64,000 nucleotides of DNA from Mercenaria mercenaria (taxonomy: Eukaryota; Mollusca; Bivalvia; Venerida; Veneridae). The DNA lies in contig NC_069370.1 of NCBI RefSeq assembly GCF_021730395.1, forward strand, positions 65,117,501 to 65,181,500, given 5' to 3'. Positions 10,935 through 22,894 of the stretch are shown piece by piece. The translations under genes were made by a program, and so were the position numbers. The notes below the pieces were generated by a model. The model was not told the DNA's origin and made no database searches. It saw only the letters and a list, made by a program, of their open reading frames with translations. How positions within the stretch are numbered: the first letter of the stretch is position 1; each line of letters opens with the position of its first letter.

Positions 10935-12207
10935 GAAAATATAACAACACTGAGATGAAGTCGTGCTGAACGATCTGAGAAGATCTAGTATGCATGACCT
11001 TTACATTGAGTATAAAAGGGAAATGACCAACTCAGGAACTCAGGAAATCCTGTGTATGGCATTACACAGTTCACCAAAAGGTTCAAAGAAATGAATCTTG
11101 TTTTTTTTTAAACCGAAGAAAGACAAATGTGACGTCTGTTCCTCATTTAAACAAAGAACATTTCAGAAGAGATGTACGACGCACACATAAAAAGAAAGAA
11201 GGAGGCAGCAATGGCGAAAGAAACGGACAAAGAAACAGCTAAAACCTTTGGTCGCCAGAAAGTCATGACACTGGACCTGCAAAGTTTACTTTTATGTCCC
11301 AAACTACCAGCAAGCTGTCTCTATTACATTGGCAGTAAAATGCTATTTTTGGAATGAGACTGCTTCAGACTTAAAATGCTAGTATTTTTGCGTCATGTAT
11401 CATTGACTATTTGGAAGTCATGAACCTTGAAGGGATCACAGAGATAATTATATACAGTGATGGGTGCACTTACCAGAATAGAAACAGTGTGTTGTCCAAT
11501 GCTCTTCTCCGGTTTTCGCAAAATCACAAAGTAGATGTACATGTATACCAAAAATACTTTGAAAAAGGTCGTGATAGCATACATGCATGCATTGAACGGA
11601 AAGTTCGAAAGAAAGACATTTTTGTCCCTCAGCAGTATGTCGAGACCATACGTCATGATCCATATCAAGTAAAATACATTGACCATACGTTTTTCAGAGA
11701 CTTCACAAACCTCCAGTATTATACGTCAATTCGCCCAGGTATCGGAGTCGGGGCTCCAGTTGTGACGGATATACGTGTACTAAGATACACTCCTGATGGC
11801 AAAATATCTTTCAAGCTAAATCACTCGGATGAGTTTTACGGAGTTAAGGAAACCTGGATTAGTGCCGCAAACTTTCTCAGAGATGGTACAAAAAATGTAC
11901 AAAGGTCCTCAAAATGTCAAAAAAAAACAAATACCATCATTTGCAGCCAATCAAATAAGTGATTCCAAAGGACTGTCGCCCCTTTTATGACACGTTGCCC
12001 CATACTGAGGTGTAAGATTGTTGGTGTAAAAACTAGTATTCTGAGAAGTTATCAAGTGCAAAGACCAGTTAATTCGAGTAGTGTTCGTCAAAGATTATTA
12101 ATGTTGAAAACTGATTATGTTAAGAACATTGCAGCATTTAGTCAGTTTCTGATTATGACAAGTCGAATAATTGAGCCTGGTATTGCTATGTGGAATTCTT
12201 TGAATTG
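10935..12207 (+). pseudogene. decayed DDE-like transposase of the QNRN type
   Basis: Fragments in more than one frame match the transposase of the element at 47.5-51.9 kb in the same order: FKPKKDKCDVC (about 11,110-11,145), VMTLDLQSLL (about 11,260), IIIYSDGCTYQNRNS (about 11,445), then a stretch with DSIHACIERKVRK and VPQQYVE (about 11,570-11,640). The central frame is open for 183 codons (11,411-11,962). The beginning is damaged, with frame changes and lost sequence, and I see no terminal repeats. The copy is much older than its relative. Confidence 0.7.
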
Positions 12208-12249
12208 ATAACTATGCTGATTTCTTATTGTTTAAAGCGTTAAGATAGT

Positions 12250-13320
12250 TAAAAAACAAAGAAAAATATCAAACAGGGAATGCCACGCACCAAAAACGTA
12301 GCCTCCTCAAAACGAAACCCCCAGCACACAGACGCGTGCACCACACACACACACACACACACACACCCAAAGCCAACACATAAGGACAAAACGAACAACA
12401 CACACGCACTCAAAGCCAACAATAAGACGAAACGAACAAACAAAGGAACACAATGGGGCACCGCCTTGGAACGGCCAGTGGCAAAAACACCACTGGGGAG
12501 CTTAAAAAACAAAGAAAAATATTAAACCGGTTTATGGTGCACCTAACCTCACTCTTGCCCCCACCATGTTCCAAAGACATGGGACAGTGTAAATAAAAGT
12601 AATCCCCTCCAGGTGAATCTCTTACACACGTAATGGAAACAAAAAGGCATGGGATGTAAAACACAAAAATGCTCGTGTATAAATATATAAAAAACAAACC
12701 TTAAGAACCAAAAACGTATGTACTCAATGCCTTTTCAGAAGACAGAGCAACAAGAGAAACACCATTAAGGGCCCGACGAAACAGGCCAGAAGACAAATAT
12801 CAAAACAGTTCAGTCCTGGTAGGATTTAAAAACTGCTTATCATAGAGTCCTCCCCGCTCTTCCGTCAGACGCATTCAAAGAGGGAAGCGTAGTGTCCAAC
12901 TGTAAACGGGTTGAACACTAAACATGCGGTATGTCTCAAAACAGTTGGGTCGTAACCTCTTTTAATAAAACGTTTGATAATCTTTTCAAATACATTTGGA
13001 AAATTACCGTGACCCAAGATCTTACAGTTTGTAAACCACATCCCCATAAAAAACGGGTTTAGAAATACCTTCTCGCAGAAGTGTCTTAAAATTACTATTG
13101 AATTTTAAAACTAAATCAGAATTACGATAATAAAATTTAGCAAAATATTTACGCAATTTGTAATAACGGTAGCCTTGCTGAAGAAGTTTACCTGTAATAT
13201 ATTGATTACGTTCATTGAAATGCTTGAACTTTCTTTGTTGTTGGTTTTCTTATGCGAACAAAAAGCATGGCTCAACGTGAACAATGTGCAAACGTGTTCC
13301 ATTGTTGCGTTTTATGATGG
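12250..13320 (-). mobile_element. Penelope-like element, 3' fragment
   Basis: On the minus strand: RT sequence from about 13,200 down to 12,865, with QQGYRYYKLRKYF, KTLLREGISKPVFYGDV and RGYDPTVLRHTACLV phrases. The stop and 3' non-coding DNA follow, then a terminal repeat ending near 12,250. It aligns with the fragment at 2.0-2.8 kb, but reaches further into the RT. A small insertion (aaacaaagaaaaatatta, about 12,508) interrupts its terminal repeat, apparently a duplicated outer-end piece. Confidence 0.8.
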
Positions 13321-13372
13321 TATTGTTCAACTGTTACCTGTACGTTTTGATTAATGTTTTTATTAGCTCACC

Positions 13373-13946
13373 TGTCACGAAGTGATAAGGTGAGCTTTTG
13401 TGATCACTCTTCGTCCGTCCTACGTCAACCGTCCGTCCGTCCACAATTTGCTTATGTAGACATTAGAGGTCACAATTTTGGCCTTATCTTCTTGAAACTT
13501 GGTCACAATGATCATCTCTAAAAAAAATTTAGGTCAAGTTCGATATTTGGTCATCTGGGGCAAAAACTAGGTCACAAGGTCAAATCAAAGAAAAACGTAT
13601 ATGCAATAGAGTTGACTTTTTCAGGGGATCTTCATGAAATTTGGTCAGAATGTTTGTCTTGATTAAATCTAGGCCAATTTCTAATATGGGTCATCTGGGA
13701 TCAAAACCTAGGTCACTAGGCTGAATCAAAGAAAAACCTTTTGTTTCCAATAGGGATTGCATGTTTCACTGGATCTTCATGAAATTTAGTCAGAATGTTG
13801 GATTTGATAAAATCTTGTCAAATTCGAATATGGGTCATCTGGGGTCAAAAACTAGTCTGTCAAGTATTTTGGCTGAATTATAACACCAGATTTGATAGTG
13901 CAGTATTACACAGGTGAGTGATTTAGGGCCATCATGGCCCTCTTGT
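13373..13946 (-). repeat. hairpin-bounded tandem-repeat element, inverted copy
   Basis: It begins with ttagctcacct...aggtgagc, has a cgtccgtccgtccac run, about three units with aaaactaggtcac and tcttcatgaaatttggtcag, and ends with an agggccatcatggccct hairpin and cttgtt. This is the reverse orientation of the element at 3.1-3.86 kb with the same two termini. Confidence 0.7.
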
Positions 13947-14104
13947 TGAATCACTTTCTTATAAATTGCTAGGCAGCGTATTTTCTTGTAAAATACGGAC
14001 GCACATTTCGTTTTTACAGCCAATGGTCTCTTGTTAAATAGTTTGTTCTAAAATTACCCCGTTTTCTTTTAGAAGTTGATTACAAGAGAAAAACGTTTTG
14101 TTTG

Positions 14105-14395
14105 TTTGTTTTGGGTTTAACGTCGGTTTTCAACAGTATTTCAGTCATGTTACGGCGGGCAGTTTACCTAACCAGTGTTCCTGGATTCTGTACCAGTACA
14201 AACCTGTTCTCCGCTAGTAACTGCCAACTTCCCCCACATGAATCAGAGGTGGAGGACTAATGATTTCAGACACAATGTCGTTTATCAAATAGTCACGGAG
14301 AACATACGCCCCGCCCGAGAATCGAACTCACGACCCTGCGATCCGTAGACCAACGCTCATACCTACTGAGCTAAGCGAGCGTAAGCAACACTGCA
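14105..14395 (-). repeat. tRNA-headed SINE
   Basis: On the minus strand the head reads ttagctcagtaggtatgagc (A-box-like), followed about 35 bp later by gggtcgtgagttcgattctc (B-box-like). The body follows with catgaatcagaggtggagg and gtaccagtacaaacctg, and the element ends at a gggtttaacg tail. This is the layout of tRNA-derived bivalve SINEs. Partial copies lie at 5.43 and 15.46 kb. It is not a functional tRNA, because there is no proper acceptor stem. Confidence 0.7.
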
Positions 14396-14589
14396 TGGCT
14401 ATTTATTTCAAAGTAAGTTTCAAATAATTATATATTTGTCTAAAGTGGTTGTCAATGATTGCTGTAGTTAATTGAATCTCGTTTGTGGCAATCCCGTTAT
14501 TTTATCTGGGGACCAAACGCTGCTCTTCGTGAAATTACACGCCTCAACACGTGTATCATTGAACGTTCCATGTTCACCGCCGTTTGAAT

Positions 14590-14890
14590 ACATCTGCGGA
14601 CGTCTCTAAATTGCTTTTTGTACTTTTAGCATGTGTACATCTACGGATGTCTCTAAATTGCTTTTTGTACTTTTAGCATGTGTAATGTACTTTTAGCATG
14701 TGTAAATGTTGAGTTCTGCTCAACCCGGGGCTAGAGGACGTGGACGGTAGCATGCATTTCCAATACCGTCCATAAACAGGCTCAATCAAACCGAGCCTGC
14801 AACATTTTCGTTTTTGTCGTGTTGAGCGACCTGTGAAGTTTCAACTTTTCTCTAATTGACCTTGAATTCATTGTAGTTGATTTTTATATT
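14590..14890. repeat. short tandem repeat and a dispersed repeat
   Basis: The phrase ttttgtacttttagcatgtg occurs three times in 14,615-14,705. It is followed by a dispersed repeat with gaggacgtggacggtagc, ccgagcctgcaac and cgtgttgagcgacc (14,730-14,850). Confidence 0.55.
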
Positions 14891-15005
14891 GTTTTTGTAT
14901 TTCCTGCAAAAGTACAAATCAGGCTCTGAGGTTGTGTTTTAGGTGCTCTGTGCTTCCGAGAAACACACCCTTACCTATTATCTTATGTTACAGCGGAACC
15001 AATCC

Positions 15006-15445
15006 TCCCGCTTAGCTCAGTAGGTAGAGCGTCGGTCTAGTACCATTTTTACTTGTTGTGTGTATTCGGGTTTATTAACGACGGTGTCTACTTGTAGCAG
15101 TGAGCACAATGCCCAACATTATAGTGCTGCCTCACTGGAATATAACGACGTAGACACGTGGCATGCTAACCCACCCAGTCACAATATACTGACACCGGGC
15201 TGACCAGTCCTAGCGCTATCCCCTGAATGCTGAGCGCCAAACGAGGAAGCTGCTAGTACAATTTTACGTCTTTGGAATGACGCGGCCAGGGATCGAACCC
15301 ACGACCTCCCGCACTCGAAGCGGATGCTCTACCACAATGCGTCTAAGGCGGTTATTTTACGTCTTTGGTATGACGCGGCCGTGGATTGAACACACGACCT
15401 CCAGCACTCGAAGCGGACGCTCTACCACTAGGCTACAGAGGCGAT
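15006..15445 (-). repeat. second tRNA-headed SINE family, with two heads
   Basis: On the minus strand two tRNA-like units (about 15,440-15,365 and 15,345-15,275) each carry a gtggtagagcgtccgcttcg-like A box and a gaggtcgtgtgttcaatcc-like B box. The body follows with cgctcagcattcaggggat-like and cactgctacaagtagac-like sequence. A single-headed copy lies at 16,190-16,490. The left 30 bp (cttagctcagtaggtagagc) are the A-box end of the other SINE family. Confidence 0.65.
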
Positions 15446-15459
15446 TTCCTGGATTCTGA

Positions 15460-15935
15460 ACCGGTACAAACCTGTTCTCCGTTAGTTACTGCCAACTTCC
15501 AAACATGAATCAAGAGGGGGAGGACGAGTGATGTCAGACACATCTTTTATCAGAACCGTCATGGAGACCCAGCGATCCGTAGATATTGGGTTAAGCGGGC
15601 GGGCTCGGGTAAATGCATTGACTGGGATCAAATGGAACAGTATGAAACCACATAAAATTAATGAGAGCATATATACCCACCAACCCAGTACACGATGAGG
15701 AATCACCTTGTTAGTGAATTTCTAAACAAAGATAAACATTTTTTCATGTGTCAGTATCAGACCAGTTTGGAAATGGCCAAGTTTTAAATGGTGTCATAGC
15801 GTTCTGAAAGAAAAAGTAAAAATTATTAAAATACTTAGTGACAGACTACCAGTTCGTTCCGAAGATGACAGCAGATTTATTTATTTGGGTTTTACGGCGC
15901 CCCAACACAGTATAGGTTTTATGGCGCCAAACAGG
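15460..15935. repeat. SINE fragments
   Basis: 15,460-15,600 is a diverged partial copy of the SINE at 14.1 kb. 15,885-15,935 has two gttt(t)acggcgcc-type pieces of another short element. Between them is unassigned AT-rich DNA. Confidence 0.5.
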
Positions 15936-16189
15936 ACTACAAATTTTGGTTCCACATCTCATTTATATCGAAATAAAAACATAACATATGGAATCAAAAC
16001 TTGCATACCTGCTGGAATCACTGAGTTACTGCAAAACCTAGTGTTAAGCCCTATTAGTCGCATCTTACGATCTTGCAAGGGTCAGGCAGTGGTTCCAATT
16101 CTTTTCATACACAGATCGTTCCAGATTGAAGAACTGGCTGGTAAAGTAAAAATAACTGGGAAGCTCTGTTGAAATATAATCGGAAAAGT

Positions 16190-16490
16190 GTGTGTGTTCG
16201 GGTTTAACGTCTTTTTCAACAATAAACGACGATGTCTACTTGTAGCAGTGAGCACAGTGCCCAACTTAATAGTGCTGCCTCACTTGAATATCACGCCTTA
16301 GACACATGACATGATACCCCACCCAGTCACATACTGACACTGGGCTGACCAGTCCTAGCACTATCTCCTTAATGTGAGCGCCAAGCGAGGAAGCTGCTAG
16401 TACCATTTTTACGTCTTTGGTATGACGCGGCCAGGGATCGAACTCACGACCTCCCACACTCGAAGCGGACGCTCTACCACTAGGCTATTC
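16190..16490 (-). repeat. tRNA-headed SINE, single head
   Basis: Same family as 15.05-15.44 kb, here with one head (about 16,485-16,420 on the minus strand) and a body ending in gggtttaacgtctttttcaa. Confidence 0.65.
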
Positions 16491-16494
16491 TTTG

Positions 16495-17140
16495 AATATT
16501 CTATAGTTCTCACTCAGTTTTATTACCGTTTCGGCCATAAGGCCTTTATCAAAATGACAAATTCCGAGAATTACTCTACATCATGGCGTCTCATAATATA
16601 ACAACATTTGAAATACAAAACCGGAACTGACGTAACGTTATTAAACGTCAACGTCAAATCCCGCTAAAAATCGATACACATTTATGATGCACAGAGACTG
16701 TCTTCTGGCCTAAAGAAGTTATGATTAAAAAATAAAAGACTTAATGTGCAGAAACATATCAAGCTAGTGAAGTCCCAATGCTATCATGGGAGATAAAAAT
16801 ATATCCTAATCAATGCGTTGGTAGGACAATGAAAGTTTATATACCATAGATATATGACAAACAAAAAGCTAAAACAAACAAAGATACTCATAAAATTTTG
16901 CCCTAAGGGGAACTACTGTATTCTTTGAATAGTCGAGCTAAAACATTAAAAGAAATATTTTCAATAGATTGCCAGTCAACAAGACACTCCCACATATAAA
17001 GGCACAGATCGATACCTTTATTCAATATTCAAATTATTTGAATTGCTTACATTTTGCTGCCGTTACAAATACATGGAAGATTGCTGTGAACAGATATATG
17101 TATTCAGTTGCTAATTCACTACAGTTGCTAATTCACATTA
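16495..17140. other. unassigned, with a possible retroelement 3' end
   Basis: At 16,528-16,560 the minus strand reads ataaaggccttatggccgaa acggtaata, a pattern often seen at the 3' end of retroelement-derived repeats. There are no supporting frames, so I leave it unassigned. The remainder is AT-rich. Confidence 0.3.
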
Positions 17141-17300
17141 CAGTGCAACCTCTGTAGAGCAACGCCCTTGTGGAGTTACAAATATCGACTGTTTTGTAGA
17201 GGATGTTGTTCTGGAGAGGTTAATTTCATAGTATATTTCAGCCTAGGGAAATGCTGATGAAGTTGTAATAGGAGAGGGCCGCTTTGGAGAGGTTGAACTG
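17141..17300. mobile_element. 160-bp MITE, TA target
   Basis: The ends read CAGTGCAACCTC and GAGGTTGAACTG, and are flanked on both sides by TA (17,139-17,140 and 17,301-17,302). The termini and TA duplication fit a non-autonomous pogo/Tigger or other Tc1/mariner-class element. No coding capacity. Confidence 0.75.
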
Positions 17301-17914
17301 TACATTCTATTACCTGTTAACTGCTGACTGCAGGTAGTCCGAGTATTGGGACCTGTGTGTTTGAACCAGATTGTCCCATTTTTTTTTTCAGTGAGGCGAT
17401 TTCCCTAGGTTCGTCAGCCCTAGAATTAAATGCTTGCACAATTTTCTTCCACGCAGCTCCTTTACTGAATGAAGTTATGGCTGTTGAATGAAATAAAGTG
17501 TTGTTTTTTTTTTTGTTAGATGAAAGACGTTAAACATAATTAATCTAGGATCTGTGGTAAGTTTATATTTGAAAAAAGTGATACACTTAGCTCTTTTATA
17601 GTACAATTTCGTTTCAAATTACTTTACTGAATAAGAATTCCATTATGTAATGCATCAAAACAATAAAACAAGGAATGTGAAGTAACTCACCTTCATACAG
17701 TGAAGAATGGAATCGTGCAGTCTTAATTTTCTGGCTTGATGTATAACATTAAGACTGGTTTATTTCCATGGATAGTTAATTAACTACATCTTTCAATAAG
17801 CTTACTTATCTACCGTCTGTAGATACAATTTGTTTTATCAGTGAGATATAATCCATATCACTCACCTTTGCCGATCTATTTGTACGTACGTAGTGTATCT
17901 AATTTTATATTATT

Positions 17915-18060
17915 ATACCGGATTTATATAGCGCCCTTTTCATGATAAACACGTTCAAAGGCGCTTTACAGCAACTGCAGCCACACAGGGCGCGGAATCA
18001 TCCTCTACAAGTACAGACACAGGGCGATCTGACCAGAGGGACAGAGTGAGATAAAGCTCC
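17915..18060. repeat. conserved dispersed repeat
   Basis: Contains ggatttatatagcgccc, aaaggcgctttacagc and agggcgcggaatcatcctc. This motif set recurs in many invertebrate genomes as a short interspersed element. Ends are not resolved. Confidence 0.5.
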
Positions 18061-18132
18061 CAGAACAGAGAGAAATTTTAAACCTGTAGCATTTTAAGCG
18101 TCAGCAGCGATGAAAATTTCATAGGAAAATTA

Positions 18133-18672
18133 CAGTGCTTTAGGGTATAGCGGATAGCTCACTAACTTTTTCTGCATTCCAATTCAAAGAAATGAAAATA
18201 GTAGGGGTTTTTTTTTCAGTATATCCGGCAGAAAACATCTTTTCTTCTTAAAACATTCAGCTTTTCATAGAAATTCATATGTTTTTCTCTCCAAGCCACT
18301 GGAGCTGATTTAGGGCGTACAGGATGGTTTTGGTCATTTTTTTCCATTATTAATTTAAAATCCACATCTTAACAAACTTTCCAAGATTTCTTTACTATAG
18401 ATCAGAATAATAATGTATTCTCTTTTCAAAACATTCAGCTTTTTAAATTTCTATCAAATACTTTTCATTCGCTGACGTTTTTTACATATACACTGATTGA
18501 GTCTATAGGGGATAGCTTTATTTTACATTGGATGACCACAACAAGCAAATATTTAAAATGTATGTCAGAATGTCTGTTTGCATGCCAGTAAAAGAATGAT
18601 ATGAAAATTTATACAATAATTCAAGTCTAAATATAAACTTTATCAATCTATTCGCTATACCCTAAAGCACCG
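18133..18672. mobile_element. 540-bp MITE, TA target
   Basis: Terminal inverted repeats of about 25 bp read CAGTGCTTTAGGGTATAGCG and, on the other strand, CGGTGCTTTAGGGTATAGCG. They are flanked by TA at 18,131-18,132 and 18,673-18,674. The interior is AT-rich and non-coding. This fits a non-autonomous Tc1/mariner-class element. Confidence 0.85.
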
Positions 18673-18674
18673 TA

Positions 18675-20880
18675 TGCTTCCATTATTTTGGTCTTTCAAG
18701 TGTTTTACACTAGTCCAGTAGTGGGGATATTGCCCATACAGTATGAAAAAATTATCATAATATTTCCTAGGATTGCGTCAAATTGGACTACCGTTACCTA
18801 TATGATTTCATTATCCATTCCAAATCTAGTCCTTAAGACCTGACATAACTCATATCACTTTATAAGCTCATTTCAATTGATATTTTAGCATTTTTTTTTA
18901 TTTTCCATGTTAAATCGAATTTATGCTACACTACTTTCATACTTACTATTTAGACGTCAAAAAAGGCTTTGTTAGTAAAATGCAAAATGTCAGAAGATTA
19001 AATGTTGAAAGTCAAGATATAATCCTAACACGCATTATGTAGATGTCATTCAGTGTTTCCGTTATAAGAAAATGTTTGTGGAAATTGCAAGACGTAGGCA
19101 AACTACCCTATATCAAAGAGGAGGATAAAGACTCGATATATGATAAGGTTTACACTTTTTCGTTAAAACTTACTATTTTATAAATTTATGCCTCTGCAGG
19201 GAGTGGAAGGAGAGCCCCTCCACTCCGCTGTCTCCACCCATCACCTCGCACAGCAATATTGCATCTGCCATTAAGAAATTTGGCGAGCGAATCTTCTTGG
19301 TTGATTCCTACATTTTGTTTACATTCCGTCTGCTTTGCCAGGCAGCACGCGCGCGGTGATTTTGTCATATCCGTTTTGATACTTCCGTTACTATATTTAG
19401 GCGTGGGAAATTCCAACTATGCTTTACAACGGGTTAAGATTTTACTTAAGTTACTTTGTAAAACTTGAGATTTTCTTAGCTTAGAATTACTTTAGTTCAT
19501 TTTAGAATATGACTCAAGTTTAAGATTACTTTTTATCTTACCTAAGGAAATAAAATTAAGATTTCCTTATCTTAAATGTATTTTTCTTAGATGCTACTGA
19601 AATACGGACCCTGTTTTAGGCCATTATTTCCATATATTACAGTAGATTAGAGCCCAGCGTCTTAGTGATGTAAAAGTATATTTTGTAGTGGAAAGATTTA
19701 AAATGACATTTGAATATATTCTGACATTGCATTGTTGTTTTAAAGTTGTGATGTGCTGTGAGATCTCCATAACAATGCTGAGCATATGTTAAAATACACA
19801 CAGGAAATTCGTATACTGTTATTGTACTATTCATTTCAACTGTCAAAACATGTTTCAGGCTATGTTTATGTAATAAAAGCTTTAAATTTGATCCACAGTT
19901 GTATGGGGTTTTTTTTGTATAAATGAACAACTGTTTATAAGTAGTTCATATTCTGAAATTAGGTAGAGAAAGTATATTGCATTTAAACAACATTTGTATT
20001 GACATGTACTTGCAAAGATGCAAGTGAACAGTTAAATGATGAAGAGATACGGGTTATTTACGATTGTATTTTGTGTCGATTACATCATTGCAAGTATTGT
20101 GTATAATTGCAAAGTTAATATATTTGACCAATGGGTATATATTTTACTACATTGTATTAGTTAATAGTATTTGTCAACAATTTCAAAATACGGAGTCAGT
20201 GTAATATAAACACACAATGGTCAGAAGAACTAGGAGCAACGCTGGTGCTAGTGCAATAGCCCAACTTTTATGCAGCTCGTCCACAGTTGCAACTAAACCA
20301 AAATGTTTGAAAAAAAATCCATTTTACAAGTATCATGTCTTGGCAAAGAATCGATTTCAGTCCACAGTTGGCACTTTTTTTAATATCAAAAATATAATTT
20401 CTGTACTTTCCACACTGAATTCGTAATTCATAGGTATAAATGTTAAAATGCTTAAGCAGGGATGGCAATTTGACAATATACTCTTTGTTTAAGAGGTAAT
20501 AAGTTACAATACACACTACTTGCAGTTTTTTTGGGGTTTTTTTTAATAGTGTTCTCGCGTAACAATAGGAAATCAACAATAGGTATGTGTTCAACATGTA
20601 CACAATGTCTCCCCAGTTTCAACAACATTCAAACAGATTCAATCAAGGTAGCTGTGTTGAGATTTCGGCGCGCACTGGTTATTTATGCGAATATGGATTA
20701 CATAAACAGTAATCATTACAACACACTGTACACAATATTTAGATACTCATACACGTGAATAACACGCATAATTCAATAAATTAATTTTCAGCATTGTGGC
20801 TTTATAATGTCAAGTTGCAGGGAATAAGAATTTAACTTGGATCTAAATGGTTTACAAACCGATAACAACGTTCACCTGAT
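18675..20880. other. mostly unassigned; GC-rich island at 19.19-19.40 kb
   Basis: The only notable part is a GC-rich, CpG-containing island (about 19,190-19,400), open on the minus strand for 76 codons. It could be a first exon and promoter of a minus-strand gene or simply a young repeat. I see no signature. 19,430-19,600 is low-complexity sequence built from short ttaagatttac-like words. Other open frames look random. Confidence 0.35.
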
Positions 20881-20887
20881 TTGCTAC

Positions 20888-21380
20888 ATTTTCTTTCGAA
20901 ACGAAAATAACCCGAGACACCAAGTAAATCACGAGGATTTGAACTGACAGAAAAAAGATATAAAGACCTAATGAGTATGACTAATTAAGAGATTAATGCC
21001 TTTTATTTTGTTTTATTCTCTTCATGTACCCCTTTAGGTATGTCCTCTTGAGTTGATTTCTTTGAGTTAGATTTTGTTATGGAAGAAATATGTCGATGTC
21101 AGTGATAGAGATACGAATTTAGCATTTGTCTAGCTTCAGGAAATCCAATGCTCTGTGTGAATTTGACATGGAGAACTTCCTTTTCAATCTTCCATGTCTT
21201 GCAGTCTCGAGACCTGGCTGAATGCGGCTCGCCGCAGTTCACACAACGCATTTGCTACATTTTCTTTCGAAACGAAAATAACCGAGACACCAAGTAAACC
21301 ACGAGGAAGCAGGTGTCATATCCGTCTCTGATACCCCAGCAAGATCAGGACATCGAATGACCCCCCCCCCCCCCCCCCTT
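20888..21380. repeat. 60-bp direct duplication and poly-C tract
   Basis: The stretch ttgctacattttctttcgaa and its next 40 bases occurs at about 20,880-20,940 and again at 21,251-21,310. A run of about 20 C residues follows at 21,361-21,378. Confidence 0.65.
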
Positions 21381-21441
21381 CCTTGAGGAGTTCAAAGTAC
21401 GGTGCGGTATATATTTACATGGATGGTTAAAGAAGGGTGTA

Positions 21442-22155
21442 ATGCCAAGTAGATTTTTAGCGTGTGCTGCTCTGTCAACTTCAACGAGAAGATCACCAGT
21501 ACGCAACTTTTTAACTGCTTCATTCAATAAACTTCATGATATCAAACCTACTCTAGGGGAATGGCAACAAGGGAACAGATCTGTTCGCAGGGAGGAAGTT
21601 GTTCTTTCTCGCTGTCGAATAGGTCATACCCGTTTGACTCATTCTTATCTTTTGAATAAAGAAGATCAAACCGAATGTGTACCATGTCAAACACCGCTAA
21701 CTATTAAACACATTCTAATCGACTGTGTGGACCTTGCTACACAGCGCGGTACATATTATGACGTTCAATCTTTGAAGAGTTATTTGAAAACGTTTCATTC
21801 GGAAATATTTTATCGTTTTTAAAGCAGATACGAATATATCAAAAAATCTAACATTTCATATTTTTGTTTACATCTTGCAATATTATTATGTTTGCAGCTG
21901 ATATTTTAACACACACTCATATACATTTTTACATGGATGTTTTTAGATATGCTTTACATTTTTACATGGATGTTTTTAGATATGTTTTACATTACTCATA
22001 GTGTTCTTTACATTTTTACATGCATGTTTTTGGGCATGCTTTACATTTTTACATCAATGTTTATACTTTACAGTTGGCGTTTGCAATATGACTTCTTCTC
22101 GGCGATATATGACCATTTTGTGTCGATTCGCCGTAAAACCCAACTCACTCACTGG
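21442..22155 (+). mobile_element. LINE 3' end (ORF2 C-terminus and 3' UTR)
   Basis: An open frame of 126 codons contains RREEVVLSRCRIGHTRLTHS, then CVPCQTPLTIKHILIDC. This is the zinc-binding C-terminal tail found in I/Nimb/Jockey-type LINE ORF2 proteins. The frame ends at 21,822. The 3' UTR has a repeated ttacatttttacatggatg word and ends in gattcgccgtaaaacccaac plus an actcactcact tail. Everything upstream (endonuclease, RT) is missing, so this is a 5'-truncated insertion. Confidence 0.8.
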
Positions 22156-22890
22156 TTTAGGAACACCAGCTATACTTTCTATAGTTTTCCCAATTGCAAA
22201 CGATAAGATACTTGTCATTTTGAAATCTTCGATATTGGATTGAATGAGAAGAAATCTTGGAAAAGCCGTATTTTATGTGAAAGGTTGATGAGAATTTTCA
22301 CCTTCCATGCCGTCACAATCCGTTTCGGTATGCGGTCGTTTTTTATTTTGATTTTCCATACTGAATTACTAAAATTCGTCACTCGCAGCCCCACCCGCCG
22401 CGGAGTTCAACAAGGGAACATGAAAACAGCGGATATCCAGCTCATACATGTTAGGGATACTGCAGTGATATACTCGGCAAGGTATTTTACAATCTTGTTT
22501 ATATCACCAGCTGTATTGCTGAAAAGCAAACATGGGATTCAAGGGATTGTTACTCTACCCACCCGATTGGCCCTAAGCCACCGCCTTCTAGGAAACATAG
22601 AATGAAGTACATATGAAAATATATTGTTAAATAAATGCGTGTGAACGTAATATGAAGTTTGCTGAACGCAGTAAGATGTGACAGTAGAGCAGAGTAAAGA
22701 CAGATTTTGTGTAACATATTTTGTTTCAAAATTATGTTTGTGAAAATATAAAAATGATCACATTAAGATGCAGTTTGAAATAAACAACAGAAAATATAAA
22801 CGTAAATGTAAAATTTCCTAGGGCTTGGCATGACTAGTCGATTGATCGTATCGGGCCAATACGACTGCCAAAAGCTCCGAATTAGAGTCC
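22156..22890. other. no recognised gene
   Basis: One 121-codon + strand frame (22,240-22,605) is open but has no recognisable motif and no flanking splice sites. The rest is AT-rich. Confidence 0.35.
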
Positions 22891-22894
22891 AAAA

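Noticed and set aside
14105-14395. tRNA gene
   Set aside because: A and B boxes are present but a proper acceptor stem and clean cloverleaf are missing; the stretch continues into a SINE body seen elsewhere.
15270-15445. Pair of tRNA genes
   Set aside because: Both are heads of a repeated SINE, also found at 16.4 kb with the same body.
19186-19416. Minus-strand coding exon in the GC-rich island
   Set aside because: Composition is suggestive but no motif or reliable splice sites were found; mentioned only as a possibility.
20217-20758. Several overlapping open frames of 70-110 codons
   Set aside because: AT-rich sequence gives such frames by chance; no motif and no conserved neighbour.
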